Below are positions 45,395 to 53,263 of a stretch of 64,000 nt of DNA, piece by piece. The translations under genes and the position numbers were made by a program. The notes under the pieces are model-generated. The model searched no databases. It was not told where the DNA came from and was given only the letters and a program-made list of their open reading frames with translations. Origin of the DNA: CAZMGV01 sp964621525 [NCBI: uncultured bacterium] (GTDB lineage: Bacteria > JAGRBM01); NCBI GenBank assembly GCA_964621525.1, contig CAZUMS010000010.1, forward strand, positions 37,868 through 101,867, in the 5' to 3' direction. Position 1 is the stretch's first letter. Each line of letters starts with the position of its first letter.

Positions 45395-46951
45395 CTACTT
45401 TTCGACGATGACGAACTCGACCCGGCGGTTCGTTTCCCGGCCTTCGGCAGTCGAATTTTCGGCAATCGGGATCGCCTCGCCGAAGCCCACGGCACTCAGG
45501 CGGCCGGCTTCGACTCCGGCGCTGACCAGGAACTCCACAACCTTCTGTGCCCGCTTCTCGGACAGACGCTGGTTCTCGATGGCGCCGCCCCGGTCGTCGG
45601 TATGCCCCTCGACCTGGATTTTCTTGATCTCCGGATGGTTCTTGATGGTCTGGGCGACCTGGGTCAGCAGCTCATAGGAGCTCTGTTCGATCTCTGTCTT
45701 GCCTGCCTTGAACCGGATCTTGTCGTCGATCGCCAGCCGGTCCGGCTCCACCCGCACGGGGCCGAGATCGACCACGACGGGCTGGAGCACGATCTCAAGG
45801 TCCTGCACCTGCCCCTCGTCGATCCGGAACGGCATTTCCCGGCGCTGGTAATTCATCGCCGAGCTGATGGCGAGGTAGGAGCCCGGTGCAATCCGGCGCT
45901 CGACCTTGCCTGCAGCGTCCGCGACCATGGCGCCTTCGGGATCGGGGGGATCCAGGACCACAATGGCTCCGGCCAGGGCGGCACCCTCGGGGTTCTTCAC
46001 CCGGGCGCGGAAGACCGACGGAGCCTTGAGTTCCGGCGGAGCCTCTTCCTTCACAACCGGAGTGAGCCGCAGGTCGATCTGCTGGACCTTGTTGGAAACG
46101 ACCTCGATCGATTCGGATTTCGGCTCGTAGCCCTCGGCCGTCACGACGTACTGGGCGAGCCCCGGTTCGAGCTGCGGCGAGGCATAGGTGGAGAGCGCCG
46201 GATCGAATTCGAACGCCTGATCCACCGGCTTCTTGAGACGGACGGATGCGTCGGGAACCGTCTTGCCGGTCTTCGAATCCAGCACCTTGACAATGAATGC
46301 TCCGCGCATCGGGGCGATCTGCTGGCCGCAGACGGCGTTCGGGTTCACCTCGCGGCGGCCGAGCTTCGCCTCCATGGGCTCGATCATCTCCCGCACAGCG
46401 AGCTGGGCGACGCGGGAGAGCGGATCACGCTGGCTGGTGAACACCGCGAACGACGTCCGGCTCATGGAGTTCGACCAGACGATCTCCCCGCTCGCGACGT
46501 CGAGCAGGCGGACGTTCATGCCGACCGTCGGTTCGTCGCCCTGGAGCAGATGCTCGGAAAAGTCGGTGCCCGTGGTGTTCGGGTACCAGTATTCCGACAC
46601 GGAGCCGTAGATCACGCCGTCCACGTTCAGCTTTTCGCCGAGGGCGCGGGCAAACTCGGCATTCATCCGCGGCGGCAGCGGGAGGTTCACCGCAGCCGCC
46701 TGCTGGACGACCTCCGTCCGCTCCATCACCCGGAACATGCCGGTGGCGTAGAGGTCGGTGGCGATGAAGTCGGCCATGATGAGGCCGGCGTTGGGATATG
46801 AGGTCAGGTTGTCGAGCGGGAACACTGCCACGCACTGGACCGGTTCCAGGGCGGCGGTCGAGCGGACCCATTCGCGCATGTACCGGTTGCCGCAGCCGCC
46901 GGCGGCCAGCAGCAGTGCAAACAGCACAAACGCACGGGATACCCTCGCCAC
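45395..46951 (-). CDS. Lipoprotein with CsgG-like N-terminal and OmpA C-terminal domain
   Basis: A 518-residue outer-membrane or periplasmic lipoprotein. The lipobox LAAGGC makes C20 the lipidated residue. Residues about 35-210 form a CsgG/GNA1162-like domain (AVFPLDNLTSYPNAG, VIYGSVSEYW, SRTSFAVFTSQRDPL). About 240-400 look like beta-sandwich repeats (carboxypeptidase-regulatory-like), and 410-518 are an OmpA domain with peptidoglycan-binding VEGHTDDRGG and RLSEKRAQKV. It is nearly certain to link outer membrane and cell wall. It is 2 bases behind the paralogous lipoprotein gene. Confidence 0.85.
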   Translation of the reverse strand: MARVSRAFVLFALLLAAGGCGNRYMREWVRSTAALEPVQCVAVFPLDNLTSYPNAGLIMADFIATDLYATGMFRVMERTEVVQQAAAVNLPLPPRMNAEFARALGEKLNVDGVIYGSVSEYWYPNTTGTDFSEHLLQGDEPTVGMNVRLLDVASGEIVWSNSMSRTSFAVFTSQRDPLSRVAQLAVREMIEPMEAKLGRREVNPNAVCGQQIAPMRGAFIVKVLDSKTGKTVPDASVRLKKPVDQAFEFDPALSTYASPQLEPGLAQYVVTAEGYEPKSESIEVVSNKVQQIDLRLTPVVKEEAPPELKAPSVFRARVKNPEGAALAGAIVVLDPPDPEGAMVADAAGKVERRIAPGSYLAISSAMNYQRREMPFRIDEGQVQDLEIVLQPVVVDLGPVRVEPDRLAIDDKIRFKAGKTEIEQSSYELLTQVAQTIKNHPEIKKIQVEGHTDDRGGAIENQRLSEKRAQKVVEFLVSAGVEAGRLSAVGFGEAIPIAENSTAEGRETNRRVEFVIVEK

Positions 46952-46953
46952 GG

Positions 46954-47565
46954 CTACCTCACCTTCAGCCGGCGCAGAAGTTCGTCGGACATCTCGTTCG
47001 CAACCTTCTGGGCGATGCGGTTCAGGGGATCGCGTTCGCTGGTGAACACGTCGTAGCTCGAACGGGTCATCGTCGAGGCCCAGATCACGGCCCCGGACCG
47101 GACGTTTACCATGCGGATCGAGAACGAAACCGCCGGCTCGCGAGGAGCCTGCCGCAGCTTGTCCAGACGGTAGTTGAATTCGCTCACGCTGCCGATGATG
47201 ACGGCGTCCGCCTGGATCTTCCGGCCGAGCTCCACGGCGAAACTCCGGTCCGTGAGCGGCGGCCAGGGAAGCTGGGACTCCGATGCCAGCCGGACGGTCG
47301 TTTCGCGCTCGATCACCTTGTAGCGGCCGAGCGCGATCAGCTCCGCGCCGACGATGTCGGAAATCGCCTCGCCCGCATTCGGGAAATCGGTAAGGTTCTC
47401 GAACGGGGCCAACGCCACAACGGCCACGGGCTCGAACTGGTCCGGACCCGCCACATAGCTCCGGAGGAACTGGTTCCCGCAGGCCGGGAGGACGGCAACA
47501 AGCGCCAGCAGGACCGCGGCCATCGCCGCCCTCCGTGCCGTTCCCCTGTCTGCCGCAATCTTCAT
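46954..47565 (-). CDS. CsgG-like lipoprotein, paralog of the neighbour
   Basis: A 203-residue lipoprotein with lipobox VLPAC (C29). Its domain closely parallels residues 35-210 of the downstream gene: VAVVALAPFENLTDFPNAGE, VIIGSVSEFNY, MTRSSYDVFTSERDPLNRIA. That parallel order of motifs indicates a duplication within the operon. It lacks the OmpA part, so the pair may form a complex in which only one member holds the peptidoglycan. The function is unknown; CsgG itself is a secretion pore for curli, but the family is wider. Confidence 0.82.
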   Translation of the reverse strand: MKIAADRGTARRAAMAAVLLALVAVLPACGNQFLRSYVAGPDQFEPVAVVALAPFENLTDFPNAGEAISDIVGAELIALGRYKVIERETTVRLASESQLPWPPLTDRSFAVELGRKIQADAVIIGSVSEFNYRLDKLRQAPREPAVSFSIRMVNVRSGAVIWASTMTRSSYDVFTSERDPLNRIAQKVANEMSDELLRRLKVR

Positions 47566-47596
47566 TCAGTCTGCCGGTCCGTCCCGTTTCGCCGGT

Positions 47597-48022
47597 TCAG
47601 CCCTTCGAGGGCAGCCGCACGAAGGCGGTGCCCTTCACCGTGACGTTTCCCCGCTGGGTGGCGGTTTCGAGCTCGCACTCGATTTCCTTCTTCGCCGGGT
47701 TGACGGACTTCACCGTCCCCTTGCAGGTCACCGTGTCCCCGTTGTCGGTCGGGGAGGTGAACCGCACGTCGATATCGCGCACGAAGGTTTTTCCGCCGCC
47801 CCAGTTCATGAGGTACCGGCCGAGAAAACCCATGGAGAGCATGCCGTGGGCGATGCACTGCTTGAGGCCCGCCTTGTGGGCAAAATCCTCGTCGTAGTGG
47901 AGCGGGTTGAAGTCGAGGCTGGAGCCCGCATACTTCACAAGCTGGACCCGGTTGATCGGGTCGGTGATCATCGGCGGAAGCGCATCCCCCGCCTTCACGT
48001 CTTCAAAATAAACCTGCTTCAT
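47597..48022 (-). CDS. MaoC-like (R)-specific enoyl-CoA hydratase/dehydratase
   Basis: A 141-residue hot-dog-fold protein. FNPLHYDEDFAHKAGLKQCIAHGMLSMGF carries the catalytic Asp and His of the MaoC/hydratase-2 motif. Such enzymes hydrate trans-2-enoyl-CoA to the (R)-3-hydroxy form. An earlier start would add 26 residues without homology; the ATG before KQVYFEDV is the family start. It is single, between the lipoprotein pair and the ArsA pair. The short form suggests a homodimer. Confidence 0.87.
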   Translation of the reverse strand: MKQVYFEDVKAGDALPPMITDPINRVQLVKYAGSSLDFNPLHYDEDFAHKAGLKQCIAHGMLSMGFLGRYLMNWGGGKTFVRDIDVRFTSPTDNGDTVTCKGTVKSVNPAKKEIECELETATQRGNVTVKGTAFVRLPSKG

Positions 48023-48266
48023 TTCCGGATGTGCCCCTTGAACGGTTTGTTGGTTCTGCGGCGGTGAGCCCCGCACACATTCATCTCCATTAATGACCAA
48101 TTCCGGGCCGGATTGGCAAGCACTTTCTTAAATGATTACGTCAAGTTAACCGTGATTAGCCGCACATTATTGAGGCGGTTAGGCAAGTCCCGGTGCATCG
48201 GTGTTCCGAAAATGCACGGAATAAAGCGGATTGATAGGAATGTCACTGCCCGCAGACCCGCATTCG

Positions 48267-49445
48267 CTAGGAACGCAGAAGATCTGAAACCGCCGCGAGG
48301 CCCTTGAGATCGGCGATATCGGAGTCCAGCTCCTCGACCCAGTGCAGGAACCGGCCTTCGGGAAGCCGGCGGCGAATCTGGTCCACATTGCGCCGGTCAT
48401 TCGAGATCTGGATCTGGTGCAGGGCCAGATTCCGCGTGAGCCGGTTCAGGACCGGAAGGACATCCGCCGGAGCCTCGAGGTTCTTCATCAGCGACGGCAC
48501 GAGATCGCTGTCCACCTTCGGGAGCTCGGCGACCCGCGAGGGGAGATACCCCTCGGGCAGTTCGCCGAGGAAATCCTTCCGGGCGCGGTTCACGATCACT
48601 CCGTCCGTTTCGATCCCGAGCCGCTTCAGCTTGTCGACGAGGAACATCGCCTCCTCGATGGTGATGAGATTGGTGCTCGTCACCACTGCGAAGCCGCAGG
48701 CCTCCGACCGGAACACCTTGTACACCTGGTCCGTCCGGACCGAAAACCCGCCCATCAGGTTGCTGAAGGCGAGGAAGAATTCCGCCGCGTCCTTGATCGC
48801 CTGCTCGCCGGTCACGATCGCCAGCGTCCGGAAGACGATCCCCTTGCCCAGCTTCGCGATGGAGAACCCCTGCCGGTTCGACGCCCGCATGGCATCCACC
48901 AGCATCTTGATCATGGGGTTCTCTTCGAGGATCCCGCGCCACCGCTCGGGCGCGGTGATGAAATCGATGGCGTGCTTGGCCGGCGGCGTGTCGATGATGA
49001 CGAGGTCATAGTCCCGCTCGTGGTAGAGTTCGTGGAACTTCTCCATCGCCATGTATTCCGGCGAGCCGGTGAGCGCACTCGATCCGTGTACGTAGGCGGA
49101 GTTGCGGTAGATCGTCTCGGCGATTTCGGGGTTCGGGGCCTTCTTGCGGATCAGGTCGTCGAAGGTCTGCTTCGCGTTCAGCATCATCGCGAAGAGCTTG
49201 CCCTTGCAGGGCCTTCCGGTGAGGCCCTCAACATCGACCTCGCACTCCTGGTTATCGGTGAGCGTGACCCCCAGGGCCGTCGCCAGCCGCCGGGCCGGAT
49301 CGACCGTCATCACGACGACCTTGCGGCCCTCGAAGGCTGCGAGAAGTCCCAGCGCCGCGCTCGTCGTGGTCTTTCCCACGCCGCCGGATCCGCAGACGAT
49401 GACCGCCTTCTTGTTCCGTACGAGATCGATCAGGCGCCCGCTCAC
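48267..49445 (-). CDS. ArsA/GET3-family ATPase, second of a pair
   Basis: A 392-residue P-loop ATPase. VIVCGSGGVGKTTTSAALG is the Walker A, VVVMTVDPARRLATAL follows switch I, and LVIIDTPPAKHAIDF is Walker B. Unlike the arsenite pump ATPase it is half-size with one ATPase domain. The GTG start overlaps the upstream gene's stop (GTGA). Paired ArsA-like genes are found in several deltaproteobacteria; the two probably form a heterodimer. No arsenic genes are near, so a GET3-like tail-anchored protein role or a polarity role is equally possible. Confidence 0.88.
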   Translation of the reverse strand: MSGRLIDLVRNKKAVIVCGSGGVGKTTTSAALGLLAAFEGRKVVVMTVDPARRLATALGVTLTDNQECEVDVEGLTGRPCKGKLFAMMLNAKQTFDDLIRKKAPNPEIAETIYRNSAYVHGSSALTGSPEYMAMEKFHELYHERDYDLVIIDTPPAKHAIDFITAPERWRGILEENPMIKMLVDAMRASNRQGFSIAKLGKGIVFRTLAIVTGEQAIKDAAEFFLAFSNLMGGFSVRTDQVYKVFRSEACGFAVVTSTNLITIEEAMFLVDKLKRLGIETDGVIVNRARKDFLGELPEGYLPSRVAELPKVDSDLVPSLMKNLEAPADVLPVLNRLTRNLALHQIQISNDRRNVDQIRRRLPEGRFLHWVEELDSDIADLKGLAAVSDLLRS

Positions 49446-50410
49446 GAGATCTGTCCCTCCAGATGGCGTGCAACCTCGTGAATCGTGGTCTTGTCGAACC
49501 GCTCGGCGTAGATGAACGGCACCCGGAGGACCGGAACCCCGTCGGGTTTCAGTTTGGCGATATGCCCCTGCTCCACCGCATGGCGCTGGTCCCAGAGCCG
49601 CTGGCAATCAGTGATCGCCCGGAGCACCCGGTGCGGGGGGGCGTCGCTCGTGGCATGGGAAACCGAAAGCTCACGGACCTTCGCCGCCAGGGCTTCCTCT
49701 GCCGCCGGGACAGCCCGTTCATGGAGGCCGTTGAGAAACACGCAGCCCATGCCGACGTTCATCGTGCTCCGGATCGAGTCGATGAATTCCATCGTCTCCA
49801 CCACCGGCATTTCCTGCGCGATGGTCACGAGGTTCAGGCGGGTCCGGCGGGGATCCACGATCAGGTTGTTGACGTCCCGGGCCACCTGGATCAGCGGTCC
49901 GGCCTTCAGCACGTCAATCAGGGTTTGCGGCATGGTCAGGAAGAAAAGTCCGTGTCCGGTCGGCGGCGCGTCGAAGACAATGAGGTCGTATTTCTTGCGG
50001 CCACGGCGGTCCCGCTCCTCGGACAGCTCGAAGATCGCGAGCATGATGAGCAGTTCCTTCACGCCCGGAGCCGCCACGTAGGCCATTTTCACGAAGTCGG
50101 TGTTGAAGATCGACTTCACGACCGCCCGGATCTTGATAATGCTGGTGACGTAGTTCTCGAGCGCCTGGTCCGAATTGAGAGACGCTCCCCAGAGGTTCGG
50201 GAAGATTTCCCGGGGCTCGTGCCCGAGCGGCGGGACCTGGAAGATTTCGTGGAGGCGGCCGAAGGTATCGGGCTTCGTGTCGCTCTCGATGAGCAGGACG
50301 CGCTTTCCCCTGCGGGCAGCCATTACCGCCAGACCCGCCGAAAGCGTGGATTTACCCACTCCGCCTTTCCCTGAGTTGATGAGCAGGGACTTGTCGAGAA
50401 GCTCAACCAT
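49442..50410 (-). CDS. ArsA/GET3-family ATPase, first of a pair
   Basis: A 322-residue P-loop ATPase. LLINSGKGGVGKSTLSAGLA is the deviant Walker A; LLIESDTKPDTFGRL replaces the usual DPA of switch I; LIVFDAPPTGHGLFFL is Walker B. Its sequence differs from the downstream partner, so the pair is an old duplication. It is preceded by a terminator that separates it from the zinc-finger gene. It was probably translated together with its partner through the GTGA overlap. Confidence 0.88.
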   Translation of the reverse strand: MVELLDKSLLINSGKGGVGKSTLSAGLAVMAARRGKRVLLIESDTKPDTFGRLHEIFQVPPLGHEPREIFPNLWGASLNSDQALENYVTSIIKIRAVVKSIFNTDFVKMAYVAAPGVKELLIMLAIFELSEERDRRGRKKYDLIVFDAPPTGHGLFFLTMPQTLIDVLKAGPLIQVARDVNNLIVDPRRTRLNLVTIAQEMPVVETMEFIDSIRSTMNVGMGCVFLNGLHERAVPAAEEALAAKVRELSVSHATSDAPPHRVLRAITDCQRLWDQRHAVEQGHIAKLKPDGVPVLRVPFIYAERFDKTTIHEVARHLEGQIS

Positions 50411-50411
50411 C

Positions 50412-50455
50412 CAAAAAGCCGATGCGGGGAGGCTAACACCAATTCGCCTCCCCGC
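50412..50455 (-). terminator. Terminator after zinc-finger gene
   Basis: A perfect ten-pair stem on the reverse strand, GCGGGGAGGC / GCCTCCCCGC, with a 12-base loop, then ATCGGCTTTTTGG. It ends one base before the ArsA gene start, so it might also act as an attenuator of the ArsA pair. Confidence 0.7.
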
Positions 50456-50495
50456 AAACAGGACTTGTTGAAACGGCCGGGCCGTTATTTCCGCG

Positions 50496-50825
50496 TCACT
50501 TCTTGAAGAACCGCATGATGCCCTTCATGACGTTCTGGTCGGAGCCGGCCACGAGCTCGAGCTCGCCGGCGTCGAAGCCGATGTACCCGCAATCCCCGCA
50601 CTTGTCCGCCACGACGACCTTGAAGTTGAACTCGTGCATCTGGCCGCCGCACTTGGGGCATTTCATCCAGTGGGCCGCCTTGCGCTGGGCCGCTTCCTTG
50701 GCCGCCCGTTCCTTGTCGAGCTTCTCGCGGAGCTTCTTGATCCGCTCGGCGTCCTGCTGCTTGAAAAACTCGTCCTCGAGCGAGGGGGCATCCGTGGAGG
50801 TCAGTTTCTTGTAATTATCGGACAT
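50496..50825 (-). CDS. Small zf-TFIIB-domain protein
   Basis: A 109-residue protein with a charged helix (about 18-50) rich in Lys, Glu and Ala, then a zinc ribbon CPKCGG ... CGDCG (about 56-82) and a short C-terminal helix. The MKCPKCGGQM form and the C-terminal GELELV segment match the zf-TFIIB family, common as small stand-alone bacterial proteins of unknown role. It lies between pcrA and the ArsA pair on the same strand but has its own terminator. Confidence 0.82.
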   Translation of the reverse strand: MSDNYKKLTSTDAPSLEDEFFKQQDAERIKKLREKLDKERAAKEAAQRKAAHWMKCPKCGGQMHEFNFKVVVADKCGDCGYIGFDAGELELVAGSDQNVMKGIMRFFKK

Positions 50826-50946
50826 GCAGGCGCTTCCTTTCCATCGCCGGGATCATCCCGAGGCAATCCGGCGGGGCGCAATTTGCGCGGGATTTCACGC
50901 TCTGTCAACGGTGAATGGGAACCGGGAGGGGCGGGAATGACCCCGG

Positions 50947-53253
50947 TCAGGATCTGGCGGACGGGAGAACCGTCAGGTTGGCGAACCGGACCATCATTTT
51001 CTTTTCCCCGGCCTTCGCAAACCGGACCGTCACGAGCTCCTGGCCGTTCACTTTGGCCTTTTCCGTGATGATGCCGGGGCCGAAAACCGGATGATCGACC
51101 TTCGTGTTGACCTGAAACGGGGATGCGGTCTCGCTCCGGGCGGCACCTTTACGGAGCACGGCCCTGGTGCCGGAACGCCGCCCGCCGCCAGCGTCACCCC
51201 TCGCCTCGCCGTCATCTTCGGCGTCAGGGAGGTTGTCCGGCACGCCGTCGTCATCATCGGCCGGAATATCACCGGAATCGTCGAACCGGGACCGGAGAGG
51301 CGGACGGCGCTTCAGCGGGTGCCCGCCCGCCCCCGTCACCTCGATCACGGCCTGGGGGATTTCGCCGATGAACCGCGAGGGATCCCGGACGTAGGTGTTG
51401 CCGTAGCTCCGGCGCATTTCGGCGCAGGACAGGTAGAGAAGCTCCCGGGCGCGGGTGATACCGACATAGGCGAGCCGCCGCTCCTCCTCGAGGTCCTCGC
51501 GGGTGAGCGCCGCCCGTTCCAGCGGGAACAGGCCTTCCTCGAGCCCCGTGAGAAACACCACCGGAAACTCAAGTCCCTTCGCCATGTGCACCGTCATCAG
51601 CGTCACCCGGTCGGTGTAGTCCGGTGCGGTATCCGCCTGGGACAGCAGGCCCACGCGCTCCAGGAATAACGAGACCGACGGCTCGGGCGTGCGCTTCACG
51701 AACTCCTCGGCGGCGTTCAGAAGTTCGCCCAGGTTCTCGAGCCGCGCCTCGGCCTCGGGGGTATCCTCTCCCTCGAAGGCATCCACGAGTCCGCTCCCTT
51801 TCAGCACCTTTTCCAGAAACACCCGGACATCCGGAGTGCCGACCGACGTTTCCAGATCCCCCATGATGGCGATAAACCGCGCCAGCCGCTTGGCCGCCGC
51901 CGGTTTCAGCACACCGGCTTCCATCGCCGGCCGGCAGGCGGCAAGCAGCGGGAGATTGCGCTCCCGGGCGAACCGGGAGAGCTGTTCCACCGTGCTCTGG
52001 CCTATTCCCCTGGCCGGGGTGTTCACCACCCGGAGAAATGCCTCGTCGTCCGCCGGGTTCAACGCCAGCCGGGCATAGGCGAGCGCGTCCTTGATCTCCG
52101 CCCGGTCGTAGAACCGCATCCCGCCGATGACGACGTACGGGATGTTCCGCCGCAGGAGCTGTTCTTCGAGTACGCGGCTCTGGGCGTTGGTCCGGTAGAA
52201 GACGGCGAATTCGTGCAGCTCGCGGTCCTCCTCGCGGTGGAGCCGGCCGATCTCGCCGATCACGAATTCGGACTCGGCGATCTCGTCGTCGGCCAGGAAG
52301 AACCGGAGCGGCCTGCCCCCGGTCTGCTCGGTCCAGAGGGTCTTGTCCTTGCGGTCCCGGTTCCGGGAGATGAGGGAGGACGCGGCCTTCAGGATCGGCG
52401 CCGTGGACCGGTAGTTCTGCTCGAGCTTCACGGTCTTGAGGCGGGGGAAGTCTTCCTCGAAGTGGCGCAGGTTGGCCGAGTTGGCCCCCCGCCAGCTGTA
52501 AATCGACTGGTCGTCGTCGCCGACGACGGCGACGTTGCCGTGGCCTTCGGCGAGATACCGGACGAACCGGTACTGCACGTAGTTCGTGTCCTGGTACTCG
52601 TCCACAAGAAGGTAGCTGAACGCCCGCTGCCACCTCGAACGGGCGGCGGGATCGCGCTCGAACAGCTTCACGATGTGCAGGATCAGGTCGCCGAAATCCA
52701 TGGCGTTCGACTGCTTCAGCCGTTCCTGGTAGCCGAGGTAAATCTGGCGGAACCGGCTGTCGAACGTCCGGTCGTCCTCTTCCCACGGATCGTCCGGCAG
52801 GAGCCCCTTGTTCTTCAGGCGGTCGATCTTCCAGGCGATCCGCTTGGGCTCGAACACCCTGGGGTCCAGCTCCATCCCGCTGACCACCTTCTTGATGACC
52901 GAAAGCGATTCCGATTCGTCATAAATCGAGAACGGGTTGCGGAAGCCGATGGCCGGCGCCTCCTGCCGGAGCATCCGGGCGCAGACGCCGTGGAAGGTTC
53001 CGATCCAGAGGTTCGGCAGCCCCCGGCCGATCAGCGCTTCGACCCGGGCGTTCATCTCCCGGGCCGCCTTGTTCGTGAAGGTCACGGCGAGGATCGCCCA
53101 CGGGTCCACACCGAGGTCCCGGATGAGGTGGCCGATCCGGTAGGTGATGACGCGGGTCTTGCCGCTCCCCGCACCCGCAAGGATCAGCAGCGGCCCTTCC
53201 GTGTGCAGGACCGCTTCGAGCTGCGGGGGATTGAGTTCGTTCTCGAACTGCAT
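50947..53253 (-). CDS. pcrA: UvrD/PcrA-type DNA helicase
   Basis: A 768-residue superfamily 1A 3'-5' helicase. LILAGAGSGKTRVIT is motif I, LLVDEYQDTNYVQYRF motif II, VVGDDDQSIYSWRGA motif III, LEQNYRSTAPIL motif IV, VTLMTVHMAKGLEFPVVFL motif V and RLAYVGITRAREL motif VI. The C-terminal tail is a basic region followed by a Tudor-like domain (VDHPVFGPGIITE), which in PcrA binds RNA polymerase. It acts in repair and in clearing stalled replication and transcription. It lies 11 bases behind glmS. Confidence 0.94.
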   Translation of the reverse strand: MQFENELNPPQLEAVLHTEGPLLILAGAGSGKTRVITYRIGHLIRDLGVDPWAILAVTFTNKAAREMNARVEALIGRGLPNLWIGTFHGVCARMLRQEAPAIGFRNPFSIYDESESLSVIKKVVSGMELDPRVFEPKRIAWKIDRLKNKGLLPDDPWEEDDRTFDSRFRQIYLGYQERLKQSNAMDFGDLILHIVKLFERDPAARSRWQRAFSYLLVDEYQDTNYVQYRFVRYLAEGHGNVAVVGDDDQSIYSWRGANSANLRHFEEDFPRLKTVKLEQNYRSTAPILKAASSLISRNRDRKDKTLWTEQTGGRPLRFFLADDEIAESEFVIGEIGRLHREEDRELHEFAVFYRTNAQSRVLEEQLLRRNIPYVVIGGMRFYDRAEIKDALAYARLALNPADDEAFLRVVNTPARGIGQSTVEQLSRFARERNLPLLAACRPAMEAGVLKPAAAKRLARFIAIMGDLETSVGTPDVRVFLEKVLKGSGLVDAFEGEDTPEAEARLENLGELLNAAEEFVKRTPEPSVSLFLERVGLLSQADTAPDYTDRVTLMTVHMAKGLEFPVVFLTGLEEGLFPLERAALTREDLEEERRLAYVGITRARELLYLSCAEMRRSYGNTYVRDPSRFIGEIPQAVIEVTGAGGHPLKRRPPLRSRFDDSGDIPADDDDGVPDNLPDAEDDGEARGDAGGGRRSGTRAVLRKGAARSETASPFQVNTKVDHPVFGPGIITEKAKVNGQELVTVRFAKAGEKKMMVRFANLTVLPSARS

Positions 53254-53263
53254 CCCGCAACCG

